The notes under the pieces were generated by a model. It worked only from the letters and a program-made list of their open reading frames with translations. It was not told the origin of the DNA and did not search any database. A stretch of DNA of 64,000 nt from Kineosporiaceae bacterium (lineage in GTDB: Bacteria > Actinomycetota > Actinomycetes > Actinomycetales > Kineosporiaceae), in NCBI GenBank assembly GCA_016713225.1, contig JADJPO010000003.1, positions 434,001 to 498,000 on the forward strand. Direction: 5' to 3'. A program made the translations under genes and the position numbers. Positions within the stretch are counted from its first letter, which is position 1. The number at the start of each line of letters is the position of its first letter. This document shows positions 6,400 to 17,396 of this stretch, one piece after another.

Positions 6400-8460
6400 G
6401 TGCCTGTTTTCGCCGATGCCCTGAAACGGATCGCCCTCGGTCGTCCGGTGCACAGCGAACGCCTCTCGGAGACGCTGTTGCCGAAGCGGATCGCGTTGCC
6501 CGTCTTCGCCTCCGACGCGTTGTCGTCGGTCGCCTATGCGCCCGATGAGATTCTGCTCACACTGGCGTTGGCTGGTTCAGCGGCCTACACGTTCTCGCCA
6601 CTGGTCGGTCTGGCTGTGGTGTTCGTCATGCTCATCGTGGTGATGTCGTACCGCCAGAATGTGCATGCCTACCCCTCCGGCGGTGGTGACTACGAGGTCG
6701 CCACCACCAATCTGGGGGTGCCGGCCGGCCTCACGGTGGCCAGCGCACTGCTGGTCGACTACGTCCTGACCGTGGCGGTGTCGGTCTCCTCCGGCGCCCA
6801 GTACGCCGCCGCCGCGATCCCGGGGTTGCGGGGGCACGAGGCGCTGCTCGCCGTCCTGGTGGTGGCTGTGCTCACCGCGATGAACCTGCGCGGCGTCCGG
6901 GAATCGGGCACGGCCTTCGCCATCCCGACGTACGCCTTCATGGTGGCCATTCTCGGAATGAGCGCCTACGGACTCATCCGCCTGGCCCTGGGGAACCTCC
7001 CGCTGGCCGAGAGTGCGGCCCTGACCGCCAAGCCCGAGGCCGCCTTCGAGCAGGGCATGGTCGGCCTCGCCTGGGGCTTCCTGCTGCTGCGGGCGTTCTC
7101 GTCGGGCTGCGCCGCGCTCACGGGTGTCGAGGCGATCAGCAACGGTGTGCCGGCGTTCAAGCGGCCCAAGAGCAAGAACGCGGCCACGACGCTGGCGCTG
7201 CTCGGCGGGATCGCGGTGACCATGCTGATGAGCATCCTGGTGCTCGCTCGGCAGATGAAGGTGCACATCAGCGAGGACCCGGCCACGCACCTGCTGCGCA
7301 ACGGCGTCCCGGTGGGCGAGGACTATGTCCAGGACCCGGCGATCGGGCAGATCGCCAAGGCGCTGTTCGACGGATTCCCCGTGGCGTTCTACCTGGTGAC
7401 GGCGACGACCGGGCTGATCCTGGTCCTGGCCGCGAACACGGCGTTCAACGGGTTCCCCGTGCTCGGTTCCATCCTGGCGCGGGATGACCTGATGCCCCGA
7501 CAGCTGCACACCCGGGGTGACCGGCTGGCGTTCAGCAACGGCATCGTGACCCTGGCGGCCGCGGCGGCGGGGCTCATCCTGGTCTTCGACGCCGAGGTCA
7601 CCAAGCTCATCCAGCTCTACATCGTCGGGGTGTTCATCTCGTTCACGACCAGCCAGACCGGCATGGTGCGGCACTGGAACCGGTTGCTGCGCACCGAGAA
7701 CGACCCGGCAGCTCGTCGCCGGATGCAGCGCTCGCGGATCGTCAACGTGATCGGCCTGAGCATCACCGGCATCGTGTTGATCATCGTGTTGGCGACCAAG
7801 TTCGTCCGGGGTGCCTACCTCGCGCTGATCGCGATGAGCGTGCTCTATCTGATCATGCTCGCCATCCGGGGCCACTATCGCAAGGTGCGGCGCGAACTGG
7901 CGATCGACGAGGGCGGTGCCGCCCGACAGTTGCCGTCACGGGTGCACGCCATCGTGTTGGTGTCCAAGCTGCACAAACCGACCCTGCGGGCGCTGGCCTA
8001 TGCTCGAGCCTCACGTCCGTCGACGTTGGAGGCGGTCACCGTGGTGGTCGACCCGGAGGAGACGGCTGCGTTCCAGCGAGAGTGGGAGGCCACCGATCTT
8101 CCGGTGCCGCTGCGCGCTCTCGACTCGCCCTACCGGGAGATCACCCGTCCGGTGGTCGACTACGTCAAGAACATCCGCCTCGACAGTCCGCGTGACCTCG
8201 TCGTCGTCTATGTGCCCGAGTACGTCGTGGGCCATTGGTGGGAGCACATCCTGCACAACCAGAGCGCGTTGCGACTCAAGACTCGGCTGCACTACATGAG
8301 CGGGGTGATGGTGGCGAGCGTGCCGTGGCAGCTCACCTCGTCCGAGGGGGCCGCGAAGCGCTCCGATCATCTGCCCCAGCTGGCTCGGCGTGCGCTGCAG
8401 ACCGGTGCGCCACGGACCATCGACGAACTGTTGGGTGACGAGCGGACACCGGGTGAGTGA
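6400..8460 (+). CDS. APC-superfamily permease, KimA-like potassium importer
   Basis: 686 residues: about 12 membrane helices (residues ~35-500) and a C-terminal cytoplasmic domain of roughly 180 residues. The N-terminus (ALKRIALGRPVHSERL, then FASDALSSVAYAPDEIL) closely follows the signature of Bacillus KimA (YdaO), a high-affinity K+/H+ symporter regulated by c-di-AMP through its cytoplasmic domain. Its placement head-to-head with two TrkA-type regulators, conserved in mycobacteria (Rv2690c), supports potassium uptake over amino-acid transport, which is how such genes are often annotated. GTG 6400 is preferred to ATG 6391 on promoter grounds. The last 8 bases overlap the methyltransferase gene. 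Confidence 0.82.
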   Translation: MPVFADALKRIALGRPVHSERLSETLLPKRIALPVFASDALSSVAYAPDEILLTLALAGSAAYTFSPLVGLAVVFVMLIVVMSYRQNVHAYPSGGGDYEVATTNLGVPAGLTVASALLVDYVLTVAVSVSSGAQYAAAAIPGLRGHEALLAVLVVAVLTAMNLRGVRESGTAFAIPTYAFMVAILGMSAYGLIRLALGNLPLAESAALTAKPEAAFEQGMVGLAWGFLLLRAFSSGCAALTGVEAISNGVPAFKRPKSKNAATTLALLGGIAVTMLMSILVLARQMKVHISEDPATHLLRNGVPVGEDYVQDPAIGQIAKALFDGFPVAFYLVTATTGLILVLAANTAFNGFPVLGSILARDDLMPRQLHTRGDRLAFSNGIVTLAAAAAGLILVFDAEVTKLIQLYIVGVFISFTTSQTGMVRHWNRLLRTENDPAARRRMQRSRIVNVIGLSITGIVLIIVLATKFVRGAYLALIAMSVLYLIMLAIRGHYRKVRRELAIDEGGAARQLPSRVHAIVLVSKLHKPTLRALAYARASRPSTLEAVTVVVDPEETAAFQREWEATDLPVPLRALDSPYREITRPVVDYVKNIRLDSPRDLVVVYVPEYVVGHWWEHILHNQSALRLKTRLHYMSGVMVASVPWQLTSSEGAAKRSDHLPQLARRALQTGAPRTIDELLGDERTPGE

Positions 8461-9805
8461 GCCGCTGCTCCGGCTCGAGGTCGGGGCCGTGGCCGCCGGC
8501 GGGTTCTGCGTCGCCCGACACGAAGGTCGCGTGGTCTTCGTCCGTCATGCCCTGCCCGGCGAGGTGGTGATGGCCCGGCTGGACCCGGCGTCGTCCGGGC
8601 CGCGTGCTGCAGGCAAACGATTCTGGCGGGCGGACGCCGTCGAGGTGCTCGAGCCCTCGCCGGACCGCGTGGTGCCCCCCTGCCCGGCGGCTCGCCCGGG
8701 CGGCTGCGGCGGCTGTGACTGGCAACACGCCTCGCTGGCCGCGCAGCGGCTGAGCAAGGCGGCCGTGATCCGGGATCAGTTCTCCCGGTTGGCCGGGATC
8801 GAGCTGCCCGACCTGGTGGTCGAGCCGCCCGGCGGCCCCTCGAACGGCACCGAGCCGGACGACGGCCTCGGCTGGCGTACCCGCGTGCGTTTCGCGGTGG
8901 ACGCGCGGGGCCGGGCGGGGTTCCGCTCGGCCCGCTCGCATGCCGTGATCCCGGTGGCCGGGTGCCCGATCGCCCACCCGGGAGTGGCCGCGGCCGACAT
9001 CCCGGGGCGCAGCTGGCCGGGGGCTGCGGCGGTCGAGGTGGTCGACGGTTCCCCCGGGCCCGCCCTGGTGATCGTCGAGGAGTCCTCCGGACCACCACCG
9101 TCCGGACGCCGCGGCGCCCGTAGCGCGTCGCCGCCCCGCGAACCGGTCCGTCGCGTCGAGGGCCGGCGGACCTGGGTGGAGCACCACGTGAGTACCCCGC
9201 TGCTGCCCGAGCCCCGGCGGTTCCGGGTCAGCGACGGTGGGTTCTGGCAGGTGCACCCGGCGGCGCCGGCCACCCTGGTGGACGCCGTGCTGGGTGTGAC
9301 GATGCCGGCAGCGGGTGAGCGGGCCGTTGATCTCTATGCCGGGGTCGGCCTGTTCGCCGCCGCCCTCGCGCTGCGCGTCGGACCAGCAGGGTTCGTGCAC
9401 GCCGTCGAGAGTGAGGGGCGGGCCTGCAAGGACGCCCGGCGCAATCTGCACGACCTGCCACAGGTGCGCATCACCCAAGGGTTGGTCGAGGCCTCACCTG
9501 ACCCGGACGACCCGGATCACACAGCCGATACAGCCGACGCGTCGCACTGGAGCAGTGGCCGTGCCGATGTGGTGGTTCTGGACCCGCCTCGGGCCGGCGC
9601 CGGACCCGAGGTGATGGCCCGCATCGCGGCTTTGCGCCCCCGCGTGGTGGCGTATGTGTCCTGCGATGCGGCGTCGCTGGCTCGCGACATCACCCATGCG
9701 GCGCAGAATGGCTACCGCCTGACAGGGCTGCGCGCCTTCGACATGTTCCCCATGACGCACCATGTGGAGTGCCTTGCCACTCTGCACCCGAACGAGATAG
9801 TTTGA
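8453..9805 (+). CDS. TRAM-domain class I SAM-dependent RNA methyltransferase (RumA/TrmA-like)
   Basis: 450 residues. An N-terminal TRAM domain (residues 1-60, VGAVAAGGFCVARHEGRVVF) is followed by a cysteine cluster CPAARPGGCGGCDW typical of the [4Fe-4S] site of RlmD-type 5-methyluridine methyltransferases. The C-terminal Rossmann methyltransferase has the DPPR motif, the catalytic cysteine in AYVSCDAASLARD and the general base glutamate in HHVECLA. It probably makes 5-methyluridine in rRNA or tRNA. A low-complexity insert around residues 205-235 is rich in Pro, Arg and Ser. GTG 8453 overlaps the permease stop; the order permease-methyltransferase is conserved in mycobacteria (Rv2690c-Rv2689c). 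Confidence 0.9.
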   Translation: MSEPLLRLEVGAVAAGGFCVARHEGRVVFVRHALPGEVVMARLDPASSGPRAAGKRFWRADAVEVLEPSPDRVVPPCPAARPGGCGGCDWQHASLAAQRLSKAAVIRDQFSRLAGIELPDLVVEPPGGPSNGTEPDDGLGWRTRVRFAVDARGRAGFRSARSHAVIPVAGCPIAHPGVAAADIPGRSWPGAAAVEVVDGSPGPALVIVEESSGPPPSGRRGARSASPPREPVRRVEGRRTWVEHHVSTPLLPEPRRFRVSDGGFWQVHPAAPATLVDAVLGVTMPAAGERAVDLYAGVGLFAAALALRVGPAGFVHAVESEGRACKDARRNLHDLPQVRITQGLVEASPDPDDPDHTADTADASHWSSGRADVVVLDPPRAGAGPEVMARIAALRPRVVAYVSCDAASLARDITHAAQNGYRLTGLRAFDMFPMTHHVECLATLHPNEIV

Positions 9806-9847
9806 CATCGAGATAGTTTCTCTCGGCGAGACGCGAAGGAGCGGACC

Positions 9848-12520
<2,673 letters not shown>

Positions 12521-12550
12521 CCCGAGCCCACCACCAAGCCCCACCCCAAC

Positions 12551-12646
12551 CCGCTCATGCTCCGCGGGTGACCGCTCATGCTCCGTAGGTGACGCGCAAA
12601 ACAGGACAAATCCTGGGATGATGCGTCACCCACGGAGCATGAGCCG
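12551..12646. terminator. Hairpin with duplicated left arm downstream of acnA
   Basis: GCTCATGCTCCGTAGGTGAC (from 12574) pairs with the segment 12623-12644 in a 22-bp stem with one mismatch. The loop of about 27 bases contains a small AGGACAAATCCT hairpin. A second, degenerate copy of the left arm lies just before (12551-12572). Likely transcription stop for acnA. Unrelated in sequence to the palindrome family at 4806, 22453 and 33291. Confidence 0.75.
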
Positions 12647-12709
12647 GTTTGTTACGAGAGCGTGACCATCAGATGACCCGGAATGACTTCCGTCACTGAC
12701 GGCGGGCGA

Positions 12710-12732
12710 ATATGTTGTCGGCCACAACATAT
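12710..12732. promoter_or_regulatory. Perfect 23-bp palindrome, candidate operator of the sugar ABC operon
   Basis: ATATGTTGT, five bases, ACAACATAT: a perfect 9-5-9 inverted repeat about 95 bp before the binding-protein gene. A possible -10 (TATGTT, 12711-12716) lies inside it and a TTCCGT -35-like hexamer 17 bp upstream. A bound repressor would block the promoter; the ROK protein at 16143 is the natural candidate. Confidence 0.7.
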
Positions 12733-12826
12733 CCATCACTCAGATGAAGGGTGATGGGGGCCGTGGGGCGCTCGCCCGGCGGCACGCGATCCCGGAGCCA
12801 TCCTCGGCTCCAGGAAGGACCGGAGT

Positions 12827-13948
12827 ATGCGCAAGCGTAGTGTCGGGCTGCTCGCCCTGACCGCCATTGGTGCCCTGAGCCTGTCGGCGTGTGGCGGGAG
12901 CGACACGTCCACGTCGGGTTCGTCCGGCAGCACGTCGGCCGCGGCCGGCGCCAGCGTCGGCAAGGTCGGCGTGATCCTCCCCGACTCGGCGTCCTCGGCT
13001 CGCTGGGAGACCGCGGACCGCAAGTTCCTCGGCGACGCCTTCAAGGCGGCCGGTGTCGAGGCGGACATCCAGAACGCCGGCGGCGACAAGGCCAAGTTCG
13101 CAACCCTGGCCGACGGCATGATCGGTGCCGGCGTCAAGGTCCTGATGATCGTCAACCTGGACTCCGACACCGGTGCGGCCGTCATCAAGAAGGCCAATGC
13201 CGCAGGCATCCCGGTCATCGACTACGACCGGCTCACCCTGGGCGGCGGCGCCAAGTACTACGTGTCGTTCGACAACGTGAAGGTCGGTACGGCCATCGGT
13301 GAGGGCCTGGTCAAGGGCCTGCAGGCGGCCGGCAAGAAGACCGGCAACGTGCTCGAGCTCAACGGGTCGCCGACGGACAACAACGCCACCCTGTTCAAGC
13401 AGGGCTACGACGCGGCCATCAAGGCCGCGGGCTACACCGTGACCGACTCGCAGGCCGTGCCGGACTGGGACAACACCAAGGCCGTCACCGTCTTCGAGCA
13501 GATGTTCGCCAAGGCCGGCGGCAAGGTGGACGGCGTTGCTGCCGCCAACGACGGTCTGGGTGGCTCGGCGATCTCGGTGCTGAAGAAGAACGGTCTCGCG
13601 GGCAAGGTGCCGGTGACCGGTCAGGACGCCACCGACGAGGGTCTGCAGCGGGTGCTGCTCGGCGAGCAGTACGTCACGGTCTACAAGGCCGTCAAGAAGG
13701 AGGCCGACGCGGCCGCCCAGCTGGCGATCGCGCTGGCCAAGGGTGACACCGCGGCAGCCGACGCCCTGGCGACCGGCAAGGTCGAGGACACCACCGCCAA
13801 GACCCAGGTGCCCTCGGTGCTGCTCGAGCCGCAGGCCATCTTCAAGGACACGGTCAAGGACGTCATCGCCGATGGCTTCACGACCAAGGACAAGGTCTGC
13901 ACCACTGACGCCCTGAAGGCGGCCTGCACCGCCAACGGCATCAGCTGA
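12827..13948 (+). CDS. Sugar ABC transporter substrate-binding lipoprotein (xylose-type)
   Basis: 373 residues. Signal peptide with lipobox LSAC; the lipid-anchored cysteine is residue 22, followed by a Ser/Gly/Thr-rich linker to about residue 45. The mature part is a periplasmic-binding-protein-1 (ribose/xylose) fold: VGVILPDSASSARWETADR, IDYDRLTLGGGAKYYVSFDN and LNGSPTDNNATLFKQGYD resemble XylF most closely, so xylose or a similar pentose or hexose is likely. ATG 12827 has an AGGAAGGA ribosome binding site upstream. First gene of an operon with an ATPase, a permease and a ROK regulator; a strong GC hairpin separates it from the ATPase gene. Confidence 0.9.
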   Translation: MRKRSVGLLALTAIGALSLSACGGSDTSTSGSSGSTSAAAGASVGKVGVILPDSASSARWETADRKFLGDAFKAAGVEADIQNAGGDKAKFATLADGMIGAGVKVLMIVNLDSDTGAAVIKKANAAGIPVIDYDRLTLGGGAKYYVSFDNVKVGTAIGEGLVKGLQAAGKKTGNVLELNGSPTDNNATLFKQGYDAAIKAAGYTVTDSQAVPDWDNTKAVTVFEQMFAKAGGKVDGVAAANDGLGGSAISVLKKNGLAGKVPVTGQDATDEGLQRVLLGEQYVTVYKAVKKEADAAAQLAIALAKGDTAAADALATGKVEDTTAKTQVPSVLLEPQAIFKDTVKDVIADGFTTKDKVCTTDALKAACTANGIS

Positions 13949-13978
13949 TCCACCTCTCGCTCCACAGCACGACGACGT

Positions 13979-14019
13979 GACGGGGCCCGGGCCGCATCCG
14001 GTGCGGCCCGGGCCCCGTC
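13979..14019 (+). terminator. 18-bp perfect GC hairpin between binding protein and ATPase genes
   Basis: 13979-13996 pairs perfectly with 14002-14019 around a TCCGG loop, with no T-tract. Intercistronic hairpins at this place in ABC operons usually stabilise the upstream mRNA or stop part of the transcripts so that the binding protein is made in excess. Confidence 0.8.
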
Positions 14020-14082
14020 CGCGTCGGGCACTGCAGCATCGGCGCACCGTTGACCCGTCACCGGAGGGAACGTGAGGACACG

Positions 14083-14877
14083 ATGAGCAGCACGTCAGCC
14101 CACCCGCAGTTGACTCCCTTGTTGAGCCTGCGTGGAATCACCAAGAGTTTCGGCGCCGTCGACGTCCTCAAGGGCGTCGACCTGGACGCCTGGTCGGGCA
14201 AGGTCACCGCTCTGGTCGGTGACAACGGTGCCGGTAAGTCGACCCTGATCAAGGGCATCGCCGGCATCTACTCCTTCGACGGTGGCAGCTACACCTTCGA
14301 GGGCCAGGAGGTGAACGTCACCAGCCCCAAGCAGGCCAACTCGCTCGGCATCGAGGTCGTCTACCAGGACCTGGCGTTGTGCGACAACCTCGACGTGGTC
14401 AACAACCTGTTCCTGGGCCGTGAGGCGATGTCCGGCGGCACCTTGGACGAGGCCACGATGGAGCAGCGCGCCATCGAGACCCTCAAGGGTCTGTCGGTGC
14501 GCACCCTGAAGTCGGTGCGCCAGAACGTCTCCAGCCTGTCCGGTGGGCAGCGGCAGACGGTGGCGATCGCCCGGGCCGTGCTCTGGAACAGCAAGCTGGT
14601 GATCCTCGACGAGCCCACCGCGGCGCTGGGTGTGGCCCAGACCGAGCAGGTGCTGAACCTGGTGCGCCGGCTGGCCGACAACGGCCTGGCGGTCATCCTG
14701 ATCTCGCACAACATGAACGACGTGATGCAGGTCGCCGACAACGTGGCGGCGCTGTACCTGGGGCAGCTGGCCGCTCAGGTGTCGACCGAGTCCCTCGACC
14801 GGGGGCGCATCGTGGAGCTGATCACCTCGGGCCGCAGTGGTGACATCGGCCTGACGTCGAAGGAGGCCGTGCTGTGA
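14083..14877 (+). CDS. Sugar ABC transporter ATP-binding protein, single domain
   Basis: 264 residues with one nucleotide-binding domain: Walker A GDNGAGKST (residue ~46), signature LSGGQRQTVAIARA (~152), Walker B LVILDEPTAALG (~170) and the H-loop in LISHNMNDV. Most ribose/xylose-type importers have a ~500-residue ATPase with two fused domains; this is the shorter single-domain type seen in FrcA and many actinobacterial systems, so two copies must pair. ATG 14083 is chosen because of the GAGGACAC and GGAGGGA Shine-Dalgarno-like sequence before it; an upstream TTG would add 11 residues. The stop overlaps the permease start (GTGA). Confidence 0.92.
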   Translation: MSSTSAHPQLTPLLSLRGITKSFGAVDVLKGVDLDAWSGKVTALVGDNGAGKSTLIKGIAGIYSFDGGSYTFEGQEVNVTSPKQANSLGIEVVYQDLALCDNLDVVNNLFLGREAMSGGTLDEATMEQRAIETLKGLSVRTLKSVRQNVSSLSGGQRQTVAIARAVLWNSKLVILDEPTAALGVAQTEQVLNLVRRLADNGLAVILISHNMNDVMQVADNVAALYLGQLAAQVSTESLDRGRIVELITSGRSGDIGLTSKEAVL

Positions 14878-16130
14878 GCGCGACGACCGAATACGCCATG
14901 GAGGAGCACACCTCGACCCCGCCCACGCTGGGCTCGATGATCGGGGACTACGTCACGAAGCTGCGTGGCGGAGACGTCGGTGCGCTGCCGGCCGTCCTGG
15001 GCTTCCTGTTCCTCGTCATCCTCTTCTCGGCCATGAAGCCGAACCTCTTCGCGACCGCGTACAACGCCGCCAATCTGTTGCAGCAGAGCGCCGGTGTCAT
15101 CTACATCGCCATGGGCCTGGTGTTCATCCTGCTGCTGGGTGAGATCGACCTCGGGGCCGGCTACACGGCCGGCACCTCGGCGGCGATCATGGGCGTGCTG
15201 ATGACCAAGCAGGGTCTCCCCTGGCCGATCGCCGTCATCGGCTGCCTGATCACCGGGGTCGTCATCGGTCTGGTGGTCGGCCTGTTGGTCGCCAAGCTCG
15301 GCATTCCCTCGTTCGTCGTGACCCTGTCCACCTTCCTGGGGCTGCAGGGCGTGATGCTCTGGGTGATCGGTGACGGCGGCACCATCTCGATCAAGGACGA
15401 CACGATCCTCGCGATCCAGAACAAGAACCTGCCGGTGGTGTGGGGTTGGGCGCTGTTCGTCGTCGCCGTCCTCGCCTACGCCGGCGTGGGATTGCTCCAA
15501 CGGGCTGGTCGGGCCAAGGCCGGTCTGCCGACCGAGCCGATTGTTGCGCTGTTGGCCAAGGTCGGGGCGTTGACGGTCGTCCTGGGATTGGCCACCTGGA
15601 TCCTCAACGCCGAGCGCAGCCGTAACCCCGGGGTGTCCTCACTCAAGGGTGTCCCGATCATCGTCCCGATCACCGCGGTCGTCGTGGTGGGCTTGACGTT
15701 CCTGTTGCGCCGCACCAAGTTCGGCCGGCACATCTATGCCGTCGGCGGCAACGCCGAGGCGGCGCGCCGCGCCGGTATCAACGTGACCCGAGTGAAGATC
15801 GTCTGCTTCGTGATGGGTTCGTTGCTGGCGGCCATGGCCGGCATCGTGCTTGCCTCGCGGGACAACTCGATCTCGCCGACCACCGGTGGCTCGACGACCC
15901 TCTTGCTGGCCGTCGGCGCGGCGGTGATCGGTGGTACCTCGCTCTTCGGTGGCAAGGGCCGCATCATCGACGCGATCATCGGCGGGCTGGTGGTTGCCGT
16001 CCTGGCGAACGGTATGCCGTTCATCACCAAGGAGTCGTCCTACCAGTTCATCGTCACGGCCCTGGTGCTGTTGCTGGCTGCGAGTGTGGACGCCATCTCG
16101 CGCCGTCGCACGGCAGCCACCGGGCGCTAG
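14874..16130 (+). CDS. Sugar ABC transporter permease (BPD_transp_2, XylH-like)
   Basis: 418 residues, about ten membrane helices in a BPD_transp_2 fold. Family blocks include NAANLLQQSAGVIYIAMG, LLLGEIDLGAGYTAGTSAAI and, near the C-terminus, YAVGGNAEAARRAGINV, the cytoplasmic loop that contacts the ATPase. Forms the membrane channel of the importer encoded with the preceding genes. Start GTG 14874 overlaps the ATPase stop by 4 bp, so translation is coupled. The ROK regulator follows after 12 bp. Confidence 0.93.
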   Translation: MSATTEYAMEEHTSTPPTLGSMIGDYVTKLRGGDVGALPAVLGFLFLVILFSAMKPNLFATAYNAANLLQQSAGVIYIAMGLVFILLLGEIDLGAGYTAGTSAAIMGVLMTKQGLPWPIAVIGCLITGVVIGLVVGLLVAKLGIPSFVVTLSTFLGLQGVMLWVIGDGGTISIKDDTILAIQNKNLPVVWGWALFVVAVLAYAGVGLLQRAGRAKAGLPTEPIVALLAKVGALTVVLGLATWILNAERSRNPGVSSLKGVPIIVPITAVVVVGLTFLLRRTKFGRHIYAVGGNAEAARRAGINVTRVKIVCFVMGSLLAAMAGIVLASRDNSISPTTGGSTTLLLAVGAAVIGGTSLFGGKGRIIDAIIGGLVVAVLANGMPFITKESSYQFIVTALVLLLAASVDAISRRRTAATGR

Positions 16131-16142
16131 TCGATCAGGCTG

Positions 16143-17396
16143 ATGCCCGGCGGCCCTCATCGCCCGCGCGCGCCCGGACCGGTTCAGCCGGTCCGGGCCG
16201 CCCGCGGCGGTACCCAGGAAGACGTCCGGCGACACAACCTCGGCACGCTGCTGGCCCACCTGCACGAGTCCGGCCCGTTGACCCGGGCCGAGCTGACCGC
16301 GCGGATGGGTCTGAACCGCAGCACCATCGCCGTCCTGGTCGCCGAGTTGGCAGCCCTCGGCGCCGTCCAGGAGCAACGTCCGGACGCCGCTCAGAGCCAG
16401 AGCGGGGCCGGGCGGCCCTCGCTGGTCGTGACGCCGGCCAGCGATCAGATCCAGGTGATCGCGGCGGACATCGCCGTCGACCGGGTCACCGTGGCCCTGA
16501 TCGGACTCGGCGGCACGGTCTGCACGCGCCGCACCCGGCGGCAGAGCGACTGCCGACCGACTGCGGTGCTCGAGCTCGTGCTCGCCCTGGTCGAGGAGGT
16601 GCTGGCCGATCCGGCGGCGGGCCAGAACGTGGTGGGGCTGGGCCTGGCGCTGCCCGGGGTGATCCGGCAGAGCGACGGCTGTGTCCGCTTCGCACCCAAC
16701 CTGGCCTGGGTCGACGTGCCGTTCGGCGAGATGCTGCAGCGACGGCTGCCCGACCTGCCGATCTGGCTGGGTAACGACGCCGACCTCGGCCTGCTCGCCG
16801 AACACCGGCGCGGGGCTGCCCAGGGCGTGGACGACGTCGTGTTCCTGGCCGGCGAGGTCGGCGTCGGTGGCGGCATGGTGATCGGAGGTCACCCGGTGGC
16901 CGGCGCCGGGGGATACGCCGGCGAACTCGGGCACATGGTGATCCGCCCCGGCGGGCGGCGCTGCCGCTGCGGGGCGCACGGGTGCTGGGAGACCGAGATC
17001 GGGTTGCCCGCCGTGGCCCGAGCACTGCACCTTCCCGAGGACGCCGCCTCCGACGACCTGATCGCCGCCCTCGCCCGGCTCGAGCCGGACGACGGCACTC
17101 TCGCCGAGGTGGGTCACTACCTCGGCCTGGGCATGGCCAGCATCATCAATCTGGTCAATCCACGGCTGTTCATCGTCGGTGGTCTGCTCCGGGAGGTCTT
17201 CCCGCTGGTTCGGGGGCAAGTGGAGGCGACGTTGCGCTCGGCCGCCCTCACGGCGCCCGCCGATCAGGCGCGGGTCGCCGTCCCGGCCCTGGGTGGTGAC
17301 GCGGCGCTGTTCGGCGCCTCGGAGCTGGCGTGGTCGGACCTGCTGGCCGATCCCACGGCCGTGCTGGGAGGGCGTGACCTGCAGGTGATGCCGTGA
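16143..17396 (+). CDS. ROK family transcriptional repressor (XylR/NagC-like)
   Basis: 417 residues: N-terminal winged helix-turn-helix (TRAELTARMGLNRSTIAVLV, residues ~45-75) followed by a ROK sugar-kinase-like domain. The latter has the NDAD motif (LGNDADLGLLAEH), the glycine-rich GEVGVGGGMVIGG and the zinc-binding CRCGAHGCWE. Such proteins bind a sugar and leave their operator. Being the last gene of the transporter operon, it most likely controls that operon through the palindrome at 12710-12732. TQEDVRRHN before the HTH is the usual family start region; no start codon lies between it and ATG 16143, so that ATG is used although its ribosome binding site is weak. A strong hairpin (16172-16198) falls within codons 10-19. 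Confidence 0.88.
   Translation: MPGGPHRPRAPGPVQPVRAARGGTQEDVRRHNLGTLLAHLHESGPLTRAELTARMGLNRSTIAVLVAELAALGAVQEQRPDAAQSQSGAGRPSLVVTPASDQIQVIAADIAVDRVTVALIGLGGTVCTRRTRRQSDCRPTAVLELVLALVEEVLADPAAGQNVVGLGLALPGVIRQSDGCVRFAPNLAWVDVPFGEMLQRRLPDLPIWLGNDADLGLLAEHRRGAAQGVDDVVFLAGEVGVGGGMVIGGHPVAGAGGYAGELGHMVIRPGGRRCRCGAHGCWETEIGLPAVARALHLPEDAASDDLIAALARLEPDDGTLAEVGHYLGLGMASIINLVNPRLFIVGGLLREVFPLVRGQVEATLRSAALTAPADQARVAVPALGGDAALFGASELAWSDLLADPTAVLGGRDLQVMP
16172..16198 (+). terminator. 11-bp perfect hairpin inside the first codons of the ROK gene
   Basis: GCCCGGACCGG, loop TTCAG, CCGGTCCGGGC. It lies 29 bp into the ROK coding region, just downstream of the permease stop. It could slow transcription or translation entry so that little regulator is made. 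Confidence 0.55.
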
